53,116 bases of DNA, from positions 1 to 53,116 of the forward strand of contig PDZU01000014.1 of NCBI GenBank assembly GCA_002753095.1, given 5' to 3'. Of this stretch, positions 35,112-44,700 are shown one piece after another. Under the pieces are notes generated by a model. The model was not told the DNA's origin. It saw only the letters and a program-made list of their open reading frames with translations, and searched no databases. Both the position numbers and the translations under genes were made by a program. Numbering within the stretch: position 1 is the first letter of the stretch; the number at the start of each line of letters is the position of its first letter. Source of the DNA: Magnetococcales bacterium (GTDB lineage Bacteria > Pseudomonadota > Magnetococcia > Magnetococcales > Magnetaquicoccaceae).

Positions 35112-35864
35112 ATGGAATCATTTTTTCTCCCCAAACCGATGCCGACCCATATCGCCATTGTTATGGATGGTAACAGGCGTTGGGCAAAAAGCCAGCAACT
35201 GCCCAGCGTGGAGGGGCATCGCCAGGGCGTCAAAGCGGTGCGCCGCACGGTACAAGCCTGCCTGCAGTATGGCATTTCCACGCTGACCCTCTACACCTTC
35301 TCCTCCGAAAACTGGAAACGCCCACAAGAGGAGGTCAGCGCCATCATGGATCTGCTCACCTTCCACCTGCGCAGCGAAATGAACAAACTGCACCGCGAAG
35401 GGGTCCGTTTTCGTGCCCTGGGACGACTGGCCGGACTACCACCAAGGGTACAGGCGCTGATCCAGGAGTTGGAAGCGAAAACCACCACCAATCAACAACT
35501 CTGCTTTAATTTGGCCATCAATTATGGGGGACGTCAGGAATTGGTGGATGCCACCAGACAGTTGATGCAGAGGGCCTTGAACAACCACCTGCACCCGGAA
35601 CAGTTGTGCGAAAAGCTCTTTGCCGAGCAGTTGACCACGCACGGTCTGGCCGATCCTGACCTGATGATCCGTACCGGCGGGGAACAGCGCATCAGCAACT
35701 TTCTGCTCTGGCAAATGGCCCAAACCGAGTTGATTTTTCTGCCGGTCTTCTGGCCGGAATTTGCTGCAGAACATCTGCGCCTGGCCATCACCGAATTTGC
35801 CAAACGGCGCCAAGCCGCCCGCACCTGGCAAGAGGAGAGAGACGAACCCCCGCTACCCCCCTGA
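35112..35864 (+). CDS. uppS: Isoprenyl transferase (undecaprenyl diphosphate synthase)
   Basis: This 250-residue cis-prenyltransferase makes the C55 lipid carrier from farnesyl and isopentenyl diphosphates. The key motif HIAIVMDGNRRWA has the catalytic Asp at residue 19. TLYTFSSENW, LCFNLAINYGGR and LMIRTGGEQRISNFLLW are all canonical. It is not in the usual frr-cdsA-dxr setting but among EPS genes, so it may be a second copy that raises carrier supply. The start at 35112 or 35139 is uncertain as neither has a clear ribosome binding site. The 3' end overlaps the convergent GT4 gene by 12 bases. Confidence 0.92.
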   Translation: MESFFLPKPMPTHIAIVMDGNRRWAKSQQLPSVEGHRQGVKAVRRTVQACLQYGISTLTLYTFSSENWKRPQEEVSAIMDLLTFHLRSEMNKLHREGVRFRALGRLAGLPPRVQALIQELEAKTTTNQQLCFNLAINYGGRQELVDATRQLMQRALNNHLHPEQLCEKLFAEQLTTHGLADPDLMIRTGGEQRISNFLLWQMAQTELIFLPVFWPEFAAEHLRLAITEFAKRRQAARTWQEERDEPPLPP

Positions 35865-36992
35865 CCTGAGCCGGGCATAATAGGCCAACTGCTCCCTGGC
35901 CACCCGTTCGGCAGCATAGCGCTGGGCCGTCGACAGCCCGACCGCAACCAAGCGCTGCCGCAAGGCCGCATCCTGCCACAGGCGCCGACTGGCCGCCACC
36001 ACCGGCTGGGCCTGATCCAGTGCCACCAGCAGGCTGTTCTCTTCATGCCGCAACAGATCCCGCGTGCCGGGTACGTCGGTCGCCACCACCGGCAGAGCGC
36101 TGGCCATGGCCTCCAGAGCCACCATGGGCATCCCTTCGCGCTCGCTCAACAGCCAAAACAGATCCGCTGCCCGAAAAAGTGCCGGCAAATCGGCACGCAC
36201 CCCCAAAAATTCCACCCGATCTGCCACACCATACGCCATGGCCAGTTGCTGCAGTTCCGCCCGCTGCGGCCCATCGCCCGCCACCCACAGGCGGGCCTCC
36301 GGCAGGTCACGCAAGGCCAACAACCCCACCGCCACCCGTTTCAAGGGGTAGAGCGTGCCAGCCATGATCACCTGTTTGCCCGGATTTTTTTGCGCCGCCG
36401 CACGCCAACCCAGCGGCGACACGCTGTTGGGCAGCAGCGTGATGGTCTCCGGCGCACAGGAAAGCCCCTGGGCATAATGCCGAACCACCGAAGGGGAAAC
36501 AGCAGTAAGATGGCATTGTGCCTGCCGCAAAGCCCGCTTGAACAACCAGCGGCGCCACAACGAAACAGCATCCCGGCCCAATAACCAGGGATCCAGACCA
36601 TGCGCCGTGAAACAGGTGACCGCCCCGGCCCGTCGGGCAGCCGGACCAGCCCAAACCAGGGCATGAAACAGGTGCAGATGCACCACCGGCAGGGCAATGT
36701 CCAGAAAAAATTGTGCCAAGCGGCGCCGAATCTGCCAATGGCGATCCTGGCGGTAAAAACGAATCGTCTCGCGGTAGAGTTCCAGACAGTGCAGATGGAT
36801 GCCGCTGTTCTGCAACTGCGCGCCATACTCCTGTCGGGCCCCGATCACCACCAGATGCACCTCCACCCCCATCCCGGCCAGGGTGTGACAGGCGTTGACC
36901 ACTGCCGATTCCGCCCCGGCCCGGCGCAGATCCGGCAGCACCATGCCCAAACGCAACGCAGTGGCAGGCGCTACTGGCCCAGCGTCACCCAT
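35853..36992 (-). CDS. GT4 glycosyltransferase
   Basis: This 379-residue GT-B enzyme has MVLPDLRRAGAESAVVN at the N-terminus and FTAHGLDPWLLGRD. The donor domain has VIMAGTLYPLKRVAVGL and SEREGMPMVALEAMASALP, with the E-x7-E signature. It resembles GT4 enzymes that extend lipid-linked sugars in capsule or EPS loci. ATG 36992 overlaps the stop of the upstream methyltransferase gene by 8 bases. An in-frame TTG at 37013 is less likely. Confidence 0.88.
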   Translation of the reverse strand: MGDAGPVAPATALRLGMVLPDLRRAGAESAVVNACHTLAGMGVEVHLVVIGARQEYGAQLQNSGIHLHCLELYRETIRFYRQDRHWQIRRRLAQFFLDIALPVVHLHLFHALVWAGPAARRAGAVTCFTAHGLDPWLLGRDAVSLWRRWLFKRALRQAQCHLTAVSPSVVRHYAQGLSCAPETITLLPNSVSPLGWRAAAQKNPGKQVIMAGTLYPLKRVAVGLLALRDLPEARLWVAGDGPQRAELQQLAMAYGVADRVEFLGVRADLPALFRAADLFWLLSEREGMPMVALEAMASALPVVATDVPGTRDLLRHEENSLLVALDQAQPVVAASRRLWQDAALRQRLVAVGLSTAQRYAAERVAREQLAYYARLRSGG

Positions 36993-37830
36993 CGCCCTCT
37001 CCCAGACGCTCAAAAACCATCACACTCATGTGGCCCAACCAGCGCCCCAGCAACACATCCAACAACAGCACCATCAGCCGCCCCCCACCCCACGGCAGGG
37101 CCAGCAGGGCATCGAGCCACCGTTCACAACGCGGCCACTCCTCCTTGAAGGTGCGCACCACACTCTGCCCACCCCGCCGCACCAGTCGAAAACCGGCCAT
37201 CTCCACCCGCCGTTGCACCTCTTCTGGAGACAGCATGAACTGGTAAAAGGCAGCGCGCTTGGCGTCATCCTCCTGATACGGGGGATAGTCACCCCGCTGC
37301 GCCTTGTAACGACGCAGCACATTGAGAGAAAAAAAAAAAAAAAAAAGAGACCCACCCGGGCGAATGGTCCGCCACATCTCCTGCAATACTGCATCATAAC
37401 CCGGATAAAAATGTTCAATCACCCCCAGGGACCAATACCCATCCAAAAAATGGTCGGCAAACGCCAATTGACGTATATCCTGGCAGGAAAGGTGCAAATG
37501 GGGCCAATGGGCATGGACGGTTTGGATGGTATCAAGGCTGAAATCCACCCCATAGGCGCGAAAACCGGCCCGATCCAGGGCATGCACCGTCAAGGCCAGA
37601 CCGCAACCGCCATCCAGCACCCGACTGCCCGGCGGCAGATGGCGCTTGGTCACATACAAAAAGGTGTGATAGGCAGGAGGCTGGCGAAAAATCGGTCCAG
37701 CATTCTGCAGAGATTCCCGCCAATGGGCACTCCAGAAGGCCGCGTCACATCCACCTAAAATGCAGACAAGACGCCTGTTATCGGCATCATAATAGCGCAC
37801 CGTCTGCGGCACTGTATCACGCATGGCCAT
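36985..37830 (-). CDS. Class I SAM methyltransferase containing an 18-base homopolymer
   Basis: This 281-residue methyltransferase has RVLDGGCGLALTVHAL (the SAM-binding loop, Gly in place of the usual Val/Asp), YGVDFSLDTI, YWSLGVIEHFYPG and RPGGSLFF. Directly after this, an uninterrupted T18 in the coding strand (37329-37346) encodes a run of phenylalanines before SLNVLRRYK. The frame is intact in this sequence, but one-base slippage would truncate the protein about 115 residues early. GGAG upstream of ATG 37830 or 37824 supports the start. It is overlapped on both sides by GT4 genes in one operon, and probably methylates an EPS sugar. Confidence 0.85.
   Translation of the reverse strand: MAMRDTVPQTVRYYDADNRRLVCILGGCDAAFWSAHWRESLQNAGPIFRQPPAYHTFLYVTKRHLPPGSRVLDGGCGLALTVHALDRAGFRAYGVDFSLDTIQTVHAHWPHLHLSCQDIRQLAFADHFLDGYWSLGVIEHFYPGYDAVLQEMWRTIRPGGSLFFFFFSLNVLRRYKAQRGDYPPYQEDDAKRAAFYQFMLSPEEVQRRVEMAGFRLVRRGGQSVVRTFKEEWPRCERWLDALLALPWGGGRLMVLLLDVLLGRWLGHMSVMVFERLGEGDG
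37329..37346. repeat. 18-base poly-A/poly-T tract inside a methyltransferase gene
   Basis: The plus strand has eighteen consecutive A between GAGAG and GAGACCC. Such a tract in a GC-rich coding region is rare and is a hotspot for slipped-strand mispairing, transcript slippage and sequencing error. Confidence 0.95.
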
Positions 37831-39067
37831 CGATCTCCGCCATCATCTCCTGGATCAATTGTTGCCACGCCTGCAGGGCAATCGATTGATCCTGGTATTG
37901 CATGAACCACTGCCGGGCTGCCTTGCCCATCTGCTGACAAAGAGCAGGATTGTCGGCCCAATGACGCAGCTGTTCGGCCACCGCCTCGACGTCGCCCACG
38001 GCAAAGCTTGCGCCACAGTTGCCCGCCCGCAGCAAGGCCGGAATTTCGCCCTGCGGATCCCCAATAAACAAGGTGGCCCGCCCGGCAGCGGCAATGCCAT
38101 ACAGTTTGCTGGGAACAATCAGACCCTCCAGGGCCGGCAACAGGGAAAACCAGTGGACATCGGCAACCCCCAGTACACTCAACAGACGCGCGCGGGATTG
38201 ATAGGGCTGAATCAACAGATGGGCCTGAGGATGTTGGCGCTGCCAAAGGCGCAAACGGTTCAGTCCTGCTCCGCCGCCCACGAACAGAAAACAGATGTCG
38301 GGTCGATCAGCAAGCCGCTCTGCCGCCGCCAACAGGGTCTCCAGCTCATGGGCCCGGCCCAGATTGCCCACATAGCCGACTACAAAACGGCCAGCCAACG
38401 GCCACTCCTCCAGCAAGGGGTTTTCCGAGCGGGCCTGTGGCCGGATACTGCGGCCATCCTCCCAGTTGGGGATGATGCGCACCCGCTCGGCAGCAACCCC
38501 CTCGGCCTGCAGTCGGGCCGCCATGCCTTGCCCCAAAACAACCGAATAGCGCGCCCGGCGCCAGGAAAGGTTGCGCAGATGGCGTAACACGGTCAGCAGC
38601 CAGCGACTACCGACCGGAAACGGGAGCAAGGCGGCTGCCGTCTCTGGAAACAGATCCTGATTCCAGATCACCAGATGGCACCCCCGCCACGCGATGATCG
38701 GCCACACAGAGAGCGACAGCAACGGTGGATCGGTCATGACCACCACCAGATCACCCGCTTTGGCCAACCACAACAGGCGCCAGAAGGCAGCCAGATGAAA
38801 GGTCAGGTAGTCGATAGCCCGACCGAACAGTGCATGGCGCCCAAAACGGGTCGTCCACACCCGCTGCACGGTTACCCCATCCATCTGCTGCCGCTGCGGC
38901 AAGGGCTCCAGGGTTGTATCATACCGCAAACGGCTGGTAATCACCTGGACATCGTAGCCCGCCGCCGCCAAACTGCTGGCCAGATCGGTCAGAAGACGGC
39001 TGGTGGCCGCAAAATAGTCCGGCGCATAGAAACGATTGACAAAAAGAAGAGTTCGGGAAAATTTCAT
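37817..39067 (-). CDS. GT4 glycosyltransferase (WbuB/WcaI-like)
   Basis: This 416-residue GT-B enzyme has an N-terminus LLFVNRFYAPDYFAATSRLL and the TDPPLLSLSVWPI segment. The long form IWNQDLFPETAAAL then RVRIIPNWEDG is typical of the WbuB/WcaI subgroup. The donor domain begins FVVGYVGNLGRAHELETL, followed by ALEGLIVPSKLYGIAAAGR. This subgroup often transfers fucosamine-type or hexose residues in O-antigen and colanic acid pathways, but the sugar here is unknown. It is the first gene of the minus-strand trio (GT4, methyltransferase, GT4), divergent from the secreted-protein operon. Confidence 0.88.
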   Translation of the reverse strand: MKFSRTLLFVNRFYAPDYFAATSRLLTDLASSLAAAGYDVQVITSRLRYDTTLEPLPQRQQMDGVTVQRVWTTRFGRHALFGRAIDYLTFHLAAFWRLLWLAKAGDLVVVMTDPPLLSLSVWPIIAWRGCHLVIWNQDLFPETAAALLPFPVGSRWLLTVLRHLRNLSWRRARYSVVLGQGMAARLQAEGVAAERVRIIPNWEDGRSIRPQARSENPLLEEWPLAGRFVVGYVGNLGRAHELETLLAAAERLADRPDICFLFVGGGAGLNRLRLWQRQHPQAHLLIQPYQSRARLLSVLGVADVHWFSLLPALEGLIVPSKLYGIAAAGRATLFIGDPQGEIPALLRAGNCGASFAVGDVEAVAEQLRHWADNPALCQQMGKAARQWFMQYQDQSIALQAWQQLIQEMMAEIDGHA

Positions 39068-39192
39068 ACGCTCCGCAGCCTTGACAGACGGAAAGGAGTT
39101 TCCCAGAAACTATCAAATATCGTACTATCGACGCAATGGCTTGTTGCCATTGGCACAAATGGCTGGCATGGATGGGTAAGGAAAATTTTGGC

Positions 39193-40689
39193 ATGGTTCA
39201 CCCCGGGATCATTATTCGTCTGCTCTGCTTTTGCCTGCTGCTGCCACTGGGTGGCGGCCTGCTGGCCGGGGAGTTGCTCTATCCGCAACAAGATCCCCTC
39301 CCGGCAGAGCGCAAACCCAACCGCAGCGATTGGCTCCAGTTGATCCGTGAGCAGATCCCCCCCCTGCGCCAGGAACGGGGCAAACGCTGGCCCCTGGTCG
39401 CGTTTGCCCTGATCGGTTCCGAACCCTACAGCGACGAAGCGTTGCAACTGCTGTTGGCCAGAGGCATCGTCCCCTTTCTGCCCCTCTCCAGCGCGGCGCT
39501 GCCCAGCGCCCGCCGCCTGCAAGCCCTGGGCGCGCCGGTCATCCTGTTCGATGGTCGCAACGGCTCCTGGCCCTACACCCTGGAGACAGACAAAAACCAG
39601 TGGGCCTATCAATACCCTGCCGAACTGAAGGTCAACCCGCAATGGCTTGACCTGCCGGTGCCTACCCTCTTTCGCGGCTGGGCCAAAGCGGCAGAGCAGC
39701 TGCGCCTTACCCTGCAAGGCTTGCGCCAAGAGGGGGTCACCGTGCAGGCCCTCTGGCTGGACTACGAAAATGAACCCAGTCAAGCCGACTATTATGCCGC
39801 CATCCTCTCCCCCCTGGGCCGCACCTCCCTGCCGGAACAGATCTTGCGAGACGAAAAAAGTTTCCGCCACTATTGCCGTCAGCTTTGGGCCCAACTGCTG
39901 TCCGCCTATATCGCCGCACCCTCGCGGGAAATTTTCCCGACCCTTTCCATCACCAACTGGATTGCCACCCTCTCTTCTGTGGAAATGCCGGTCCTGGGCT
40001 GGCAAAACGAACCCCATCCTCCCTCTGGCAACACCCTGTTTACCGCCACCAATCCGGTTGCCTATGGCATCGATACCGCCTATCTGGCTCTGTGGAAGCC
40101 ATCCTACCCCTTGGACCAGGAGCATGTCGATCAGTTCTACACCCATATCCTGTTGCGGCAGGTCTCTGCCGACAGCTTCAACCGGCAAAAACAGGCCCCC
40201 TATCTGGAGTCCGTGCCCTGGGTAGCCCGCTGGGTGGCCGACCATCCCAAGCAAAAAGTACCCATCATGAGTCGGGAAAGATACCGGGAAACCTTGCGCC
40301 ATCTCTGGCTGCGTGGCATTGCCGGCATGCAGGTGTTCAATCCAGTCAACAGGGCCGACCAGATTGGCATGGCCGTGGCCGAACTGCAGGATGCCGTGGC
40401 GGTATACGACGAAATGCTCCTCTACCGCCCTTTTCTGGAAAAAGGGACACCACTGCAGTTGTCCATCCCGGAAATACAGGCCGACGGTCCGCTCTGGTCT
40501 GGATTGCGGTTGCAGAATGAGGCCATTGTCCGTATGTTCTGGCAAGGACAACCACAGGGCGCGCTGACCATCGAACCCTGGCCGGAGGGTCGCATTACCC
40601 TGACACCACCCAGTCGTGGTGCCACCTTTCATCTGCGCTTTAACAAAGAGGAGAAATCAGTGCAGATTGTCAGCATCAAACCATCATGA
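39193..40689 (+). CDS. Secreted protein of unknown function, possible glycoside hydrolase fold
   Basis: This 498-residue protein has a signal peptide (MVHPGIIIRLLCFCLLLPLGGGLLA). I do not recognise a family with certainty. The region VTVQALWLDYENEPSQADY has the look of a TIM-barrel strand ending in an acidic pair, as in some glycoside hydrolases. Aromatic-rich segments (LSITNWIATL, NPVAYGIDTAYLALW) and a short beta-rich C-terminus follow. AAGGA ten bases upstream favours ATG 39193 over earlier in-frame starts at 39136 and 39172. It is coupled to a Sel1-repeat gene (ATGA overlap) and lies next to the EPS genes, so a role in cutting or modifying EPS is a reasonable guess. Confidence 0.6.
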   Translation: MVHPGIIIRLLCFCLLLPLGGGLLAGELLYPQQDPLPAERKPNRSDWLQLIREQIPPLRQERGKRWPLVAFALIGSEPYSDEALQLLLARGIVPFLPLSSAALPSARRLQALGAPVILFDGRNGSWPYTLETDKNQWAYQYPAELKVNPQWLDLPVPTLFRGWAKAAEQLRLTLQGLRQEGVTVQALWLDYENEPSQADYYAAILSPLGRTSLPEQILRDEKSFRHYCRQLWAQLLSAYIAAPSREIFPTLSITNWIATLSSVEMPVLGWQNEPHPPSGNTLFTATNPVAYGIDTAYLALWKPSYPLDQEHVDQFYTHILLRQVSADSFNRQKQAPYLESVPWVARWVADHPKQKVPIMSRERYRETLRHLWLRGIAGMQVFNPVNRADQIGMAVAELQDAVAVYDEMLLYRPFLEKGTPLQLSIPEIQADGPLWSGLRLQNEAIVRMFWQGQPQGALTIEPWPEGRITLTPPSRGATFHLRFNKEEKSVQIVSIKPS

Positions 40690-41708
40690 AACAGTTTCTT
40701 GCCGTCCTTTTGCTGCTCATGCTGCCCATTTGGCCTGCAGCGGCAGAGTATCCAACCGAGGAGATGCATTGGCCAAGCCTAGTCAACCGCGCCGAACGGG
40801 GGGAGGCGATCGCCCAATTTTCTGTCGGCTATGCGGCCCTGCACGGCGAGGGCGAACAGGATCCAGAGACCGCCCTCTCCTGGTTGGAACGATCGGCCAA
40901 ACAGGGCTACGCCCCCGCCCTGCTCAAAATGGCTGAACTGTATGCCAGTGGCAGCCGGGTTGCCCAGGACCGGGACAAAGCCGCCGACTGGTATCGGCAG
41001 GCGGCAGAACAACAGGTAATGGCGGCGCAGTTTTCCCTGGCCGAACTGTTGTGGCACCATCAACCCAACAGTCAGCAAAAGGAGGAGGCCCAGCGTTGCT
41101 ATCGACAAGCGGCAACGCAGGGCGTCGTCGCGGCCATGCTGCGCTTGGCCGCCCTGCTTGGCCAGGAGGATGACGCAGCAAATAGCGCCTCAGAGTCCGA
41201 GCAGTGGTATCGCAAGGCGGCCCAGGCGGGCAGTGCCGAGGCCAAGCTGGCCCTGGGATACCGCTACTACAATGGTTATGGCAGCAAAAAAGATCTGCGC
41301 ACCGCGCTAGACTGGTACCGCCAAGCCGCCGAGGCGGGCCATGAAGAAGCACAATTGCAACTGGCCTATATGTGTTATAATGGCTATGGCATGCCAAAAA
41401 ATGATAGAATGGCCCTGCACTGGTTTACCCAGGCAGCGGAACAGGGCAACAGTGAGGCGCAATTGAACTTGGCCGGGCTTTATCTGCGTGGCCAGGGGAC
41501 AGCGATCAACCATTTTGAAGCCTATGTCTGGTTCAATCTGGCCGCAACAGGGGAGGAGGTCAGCGAATTGACCAAACGGGCCCAGGCAGGCCGGACCCAG
41601 GCTGCCCGTTACCTCTCCCGCGAGCAACAGTTCGAAGCGCAACAAAGCGCTGGCAAACGCTACTTCAAGCAGCAACGGTTCGGACACTCCAACATGGGAC
41701 GGGAATGA
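40686..41708 (+). CDS. Secreted Sel1-repeat protein
   Basis: This 340-residue protein has a signal peptide (MKQFLAVLLLLMLPIWPAAA) and about seven Sel1-like repeats. An example is LALGYRYYNGYGSKKD with ALDWYRQAAEAGH. The N-terminal units are regular, and a central unit carries an acidic insert (GQEDDAANSASESEQ). It should form a periplasmic alpha-solenoid adaptor. Start and stop both overlap neighbours by 4 bases, so the secreted protein, this adaptor and the FecR-domain protein are probably made together in fixed ratio. Confidence 0.88.
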   Translation: MKQFLAVLLLLMLPIWPAAAEYPTEEMHWPSLVNRAERGEAIAQFSVGYAALHGEGEQDPETALSWLERSAKQGYAPALLKMAELYASGSRVAQDRDKAADWYRQAAEQQVMAAQFSLAELLWHHQPNSQQKEEAQRCYRQAATQGVVAAMLRLAALLGQEDDAANSASESEQWYRKAAQAGSAEAKLALGYRYYNGYGSKKDLRTALDWYRQAAEAGHEEAQLQLAYMCYNGYGMPKNDRMALHWFTQAAEQGNSEAQLNLAGLYLRGQGTAINHFEAYVWFNLAATGEEVSELTKRAQAGRTQAARYLSREQQFEAQQSAGKRYFKQQRFGHSNMGRE

Positions 41709-44700
41709 CCGTGCAGATCCGCATCAAAACAGGATGGTTGCTGAGTCTGATGCTCCTGTTGCAGGGGGCTGGCAGCGCTCTTGCGGCAGAGCCCGCCCCG
41801 GCGGCGCCAGAGCCCCCCAAACATATCGGACGGGTGCAGCAGCTTACCGGACAGGCCTTTGGCCGCGTGGCCCCGGCAGAAGCCACGGCCCTGGTCGCCA
41901 ATGGCGAACTGTTTGCCGGCGAGGAGATCACCACCCGGGCCCAATCCTCGCTGACCATCCAATTTCGCGATGGTACCACCTTCTCGGTGGGGGCCGATGC
42001 CAAAGTGACCCTGGATCAGTACGTTTTCAACCCGACGGCCAGCCAAGTACAAAACACGGTACAGGTTGACAAGGGGGCCTTCCGTTTTACCTCCGGCATG
42101 CCGGTCAAACAGTCCAACGTGGCGATTAAAACACCCAATATTCAGATTGGTGTTCGTGGCACCGTGGCAGAAGGGGTAGTGGACGCGCAATTGCCCACCT
42201 TTCTGGCACTCCCCAAAGGGGAAGGCACGCTCAGCAACGCCTCCGGCGAGCAACCTCTGGCCGAAGGGCAGGCCACGGCCGCCCTGACCGGCAAACAGTC
42301 CCCGGCAGCGCCCGGCGCCATGCCGGCAGCGGTCACGGCCCAGGCCATTCAATTTTTGCAGAAGCAGTTTCCGGCAGCAGCTCTGGCCCCCGTTCCACTC
42401 AACCCGGCGCAACAGATGGCCGATGCCCTGGCCAATCAGGCCACCCTGGCACAACAGCAGACGTTGCAAAAGGCTCCCGCCGATCTGCAGGACGACAAAC
42501 CCTGGCTGCGCTGGCTGATTCACCGCCTCGTCCACTGGGTGAACACGCTCATCGAGCTGTTTGAAAGCGTGGATCATTGGCTGTTTACCGAACTGCGCCG
42601 CCAGTGGCAGGAACTTGCCTGGGTACAGAGTGCCTGGGCCACAAACGAACCACAAGGGCTCTCCCCCCTCTCCCTGCTGGTCAAGGCACAAAGTGCGGGC
42701 TTGTTGAACCCGGACAGCGGCAGCGACCAGGCGGCACGACAGGCCCAGTTGCAGTCGTTCAACAAGGAGGCAGAACGGGTGCTGCCCAACGCAGCGGAGA
42801 TCATCAGCAGCCATCAACAGCAACAAAAACAACAAAACTGGGAAAACACCAAACAGAGCACCCAGACTGTGGTCAGCAACGCCGCCAAAGTGGTCAAGGA
42901 TGCGGTAGAACTGGCGGCCATCGTGCAACCGGTGGTACAGACACCTTCTGGCAAGTCGGAGGAGTTGGTCCGTATTGTGGTTGGCAGCGCCCTTTCTGCC
43001 CCTGGCAAAACCGATAACGGCAAGATGGCTGGCTCGGTGGTTGCGGCGGCCTGTCAGGGCAATCCGACCATTGCCGCTGCTGCTGCCTCCAGCGCCGTTA
43101 CGTCCATGCCGCCGCAGGAGCGCGCCTCGGTAGCCCCTGCTGTCGCTGGCATTGCCGCCAGCATCGCACCCGTCGAGGCCAGCCGCATTGCCTCCGGGGT
43201 GGCCTCCTCCAGTGACAAGGCCAGCGCCGCCGTGATTGCTGCTGCGGTGACGGCGGTGGCCAAAGAGCAGGGGGCAGCGGTTGCGGCAGCGGTGGTGCAG
43301 ACGGTGGGTGCAGAGAGTGCCGCCGAGGTTGCGGCCACGGTTGCCCGTATGCTTCCAGCCAAGGAGGCGGCGCAGGTGGCGGGCAGCGTCACCCGTGTTG
43401 CCGGGGACAAAGCGGCGGCCAGTATTGCCACGGCTGTCGCCAAAGTGGCTGCCGGGGAGGCCAAGGAGGTGCTTGGTGCTGTCTTGCAGTCCATGGAGAC
43501 CCGCTCCACCCGCCTGACGGCAGAGGTGGCGGTGGCTGTCGCCTCGACAGGTGACCAAAAGGATGCCGCAGCGTTGATGAGTGCGGTGGCCCAGGCGACA
43601 GGTGCCAACCCTGAACAGATCAAGGCGGCCATGGAGCAGGCGAAAAACTCCCCGGCGGTCAAGGAAGCGCTGGCAGGGGCGGACAAAATCGCCGCCAAAG
43701 TGGAGCAAACAGAGAAGATTGTACAAGCTGTCAAGCAACAGGCTGCCGAAGTGGAACAACTGGGGCGGGAGATGGAACAGCGCCGCCAGGAGGCAGCCAC
43801 CCCAGCCAAAGGTGCTGCGACACCGGAGGCTCCGGCCCCTGAACCGGCGAAGAGTGCTCCAGCCGCACGGGAACAGAGCCAATCCGGCAGCAAGAGCGGT
43901 GAAAACAGCGCCGAGAAGGGCAGCGGCCCGGCGGGAGACAACCTGAAGCAACAGTTGGCTGAAGGACTGGCCAAGGGTCAGCCGGTCATGGAGGTCTTGC
44001 AGGCGGCCATGCGCGCTGGCGGGGCCAACTCCGAACAGGTCGTTGCTGCCGCCATGCGCGCCGGTCTGGATCCGGCGGCGATTACCCAGGCTGCCGTGGC
44101 GCTGGGGGTGAATGCGGCCAGTGTGGTCGCAGCGGTGATCGAAAATGGGGGCTCGGCGGCTACGGTGACGGCAGCCGCCATCCGGGCTGGCGGCAATGCG
44201 GATGAGGTTTTGGCCACAGCCGTCAATGCGGGTGGCAAAGCCAACGAAGTGGCGGTGGCCGCCCTGGAGGCGGGTGGTGGTGGCGATCAGGTAATCGCGA
44301 TGGCCATGCAGGGTGGGGTGCAACCAGAAAAGATCATGGCCATGGCCACCCAGAAAGGCCAGGAGGTGGCCTCGGTAGTCCAGTCCATGGTCCGTTCGGG
44401 TGGCAATGTGCAAGAGGTGATCGAAACGGCAGCGCGGAGCGGGGCAGATCCTGGTGCGGTGATCGGGGCTGCGATTTCTGCCGGGGCTGACGTGCGGCAG
44501 GCGGTCAGCGCGGCGGTACAGAGCGGGGGCAACCTGGAGCAGGTTGCGGCGGCTGCCATTCGGGCCGGAGGCAACGCCGGAGAGGTGACTGCCGGGGCCA
44601 TTACGGCGGGGGGCAAGGTGGAGACGGTGGTCAGTGCTGCCATTGCGGCGGGGGGCAATGTGCGCGATGTGGTCACGGCGGCCAGTGCCCAGGCGCCCGG

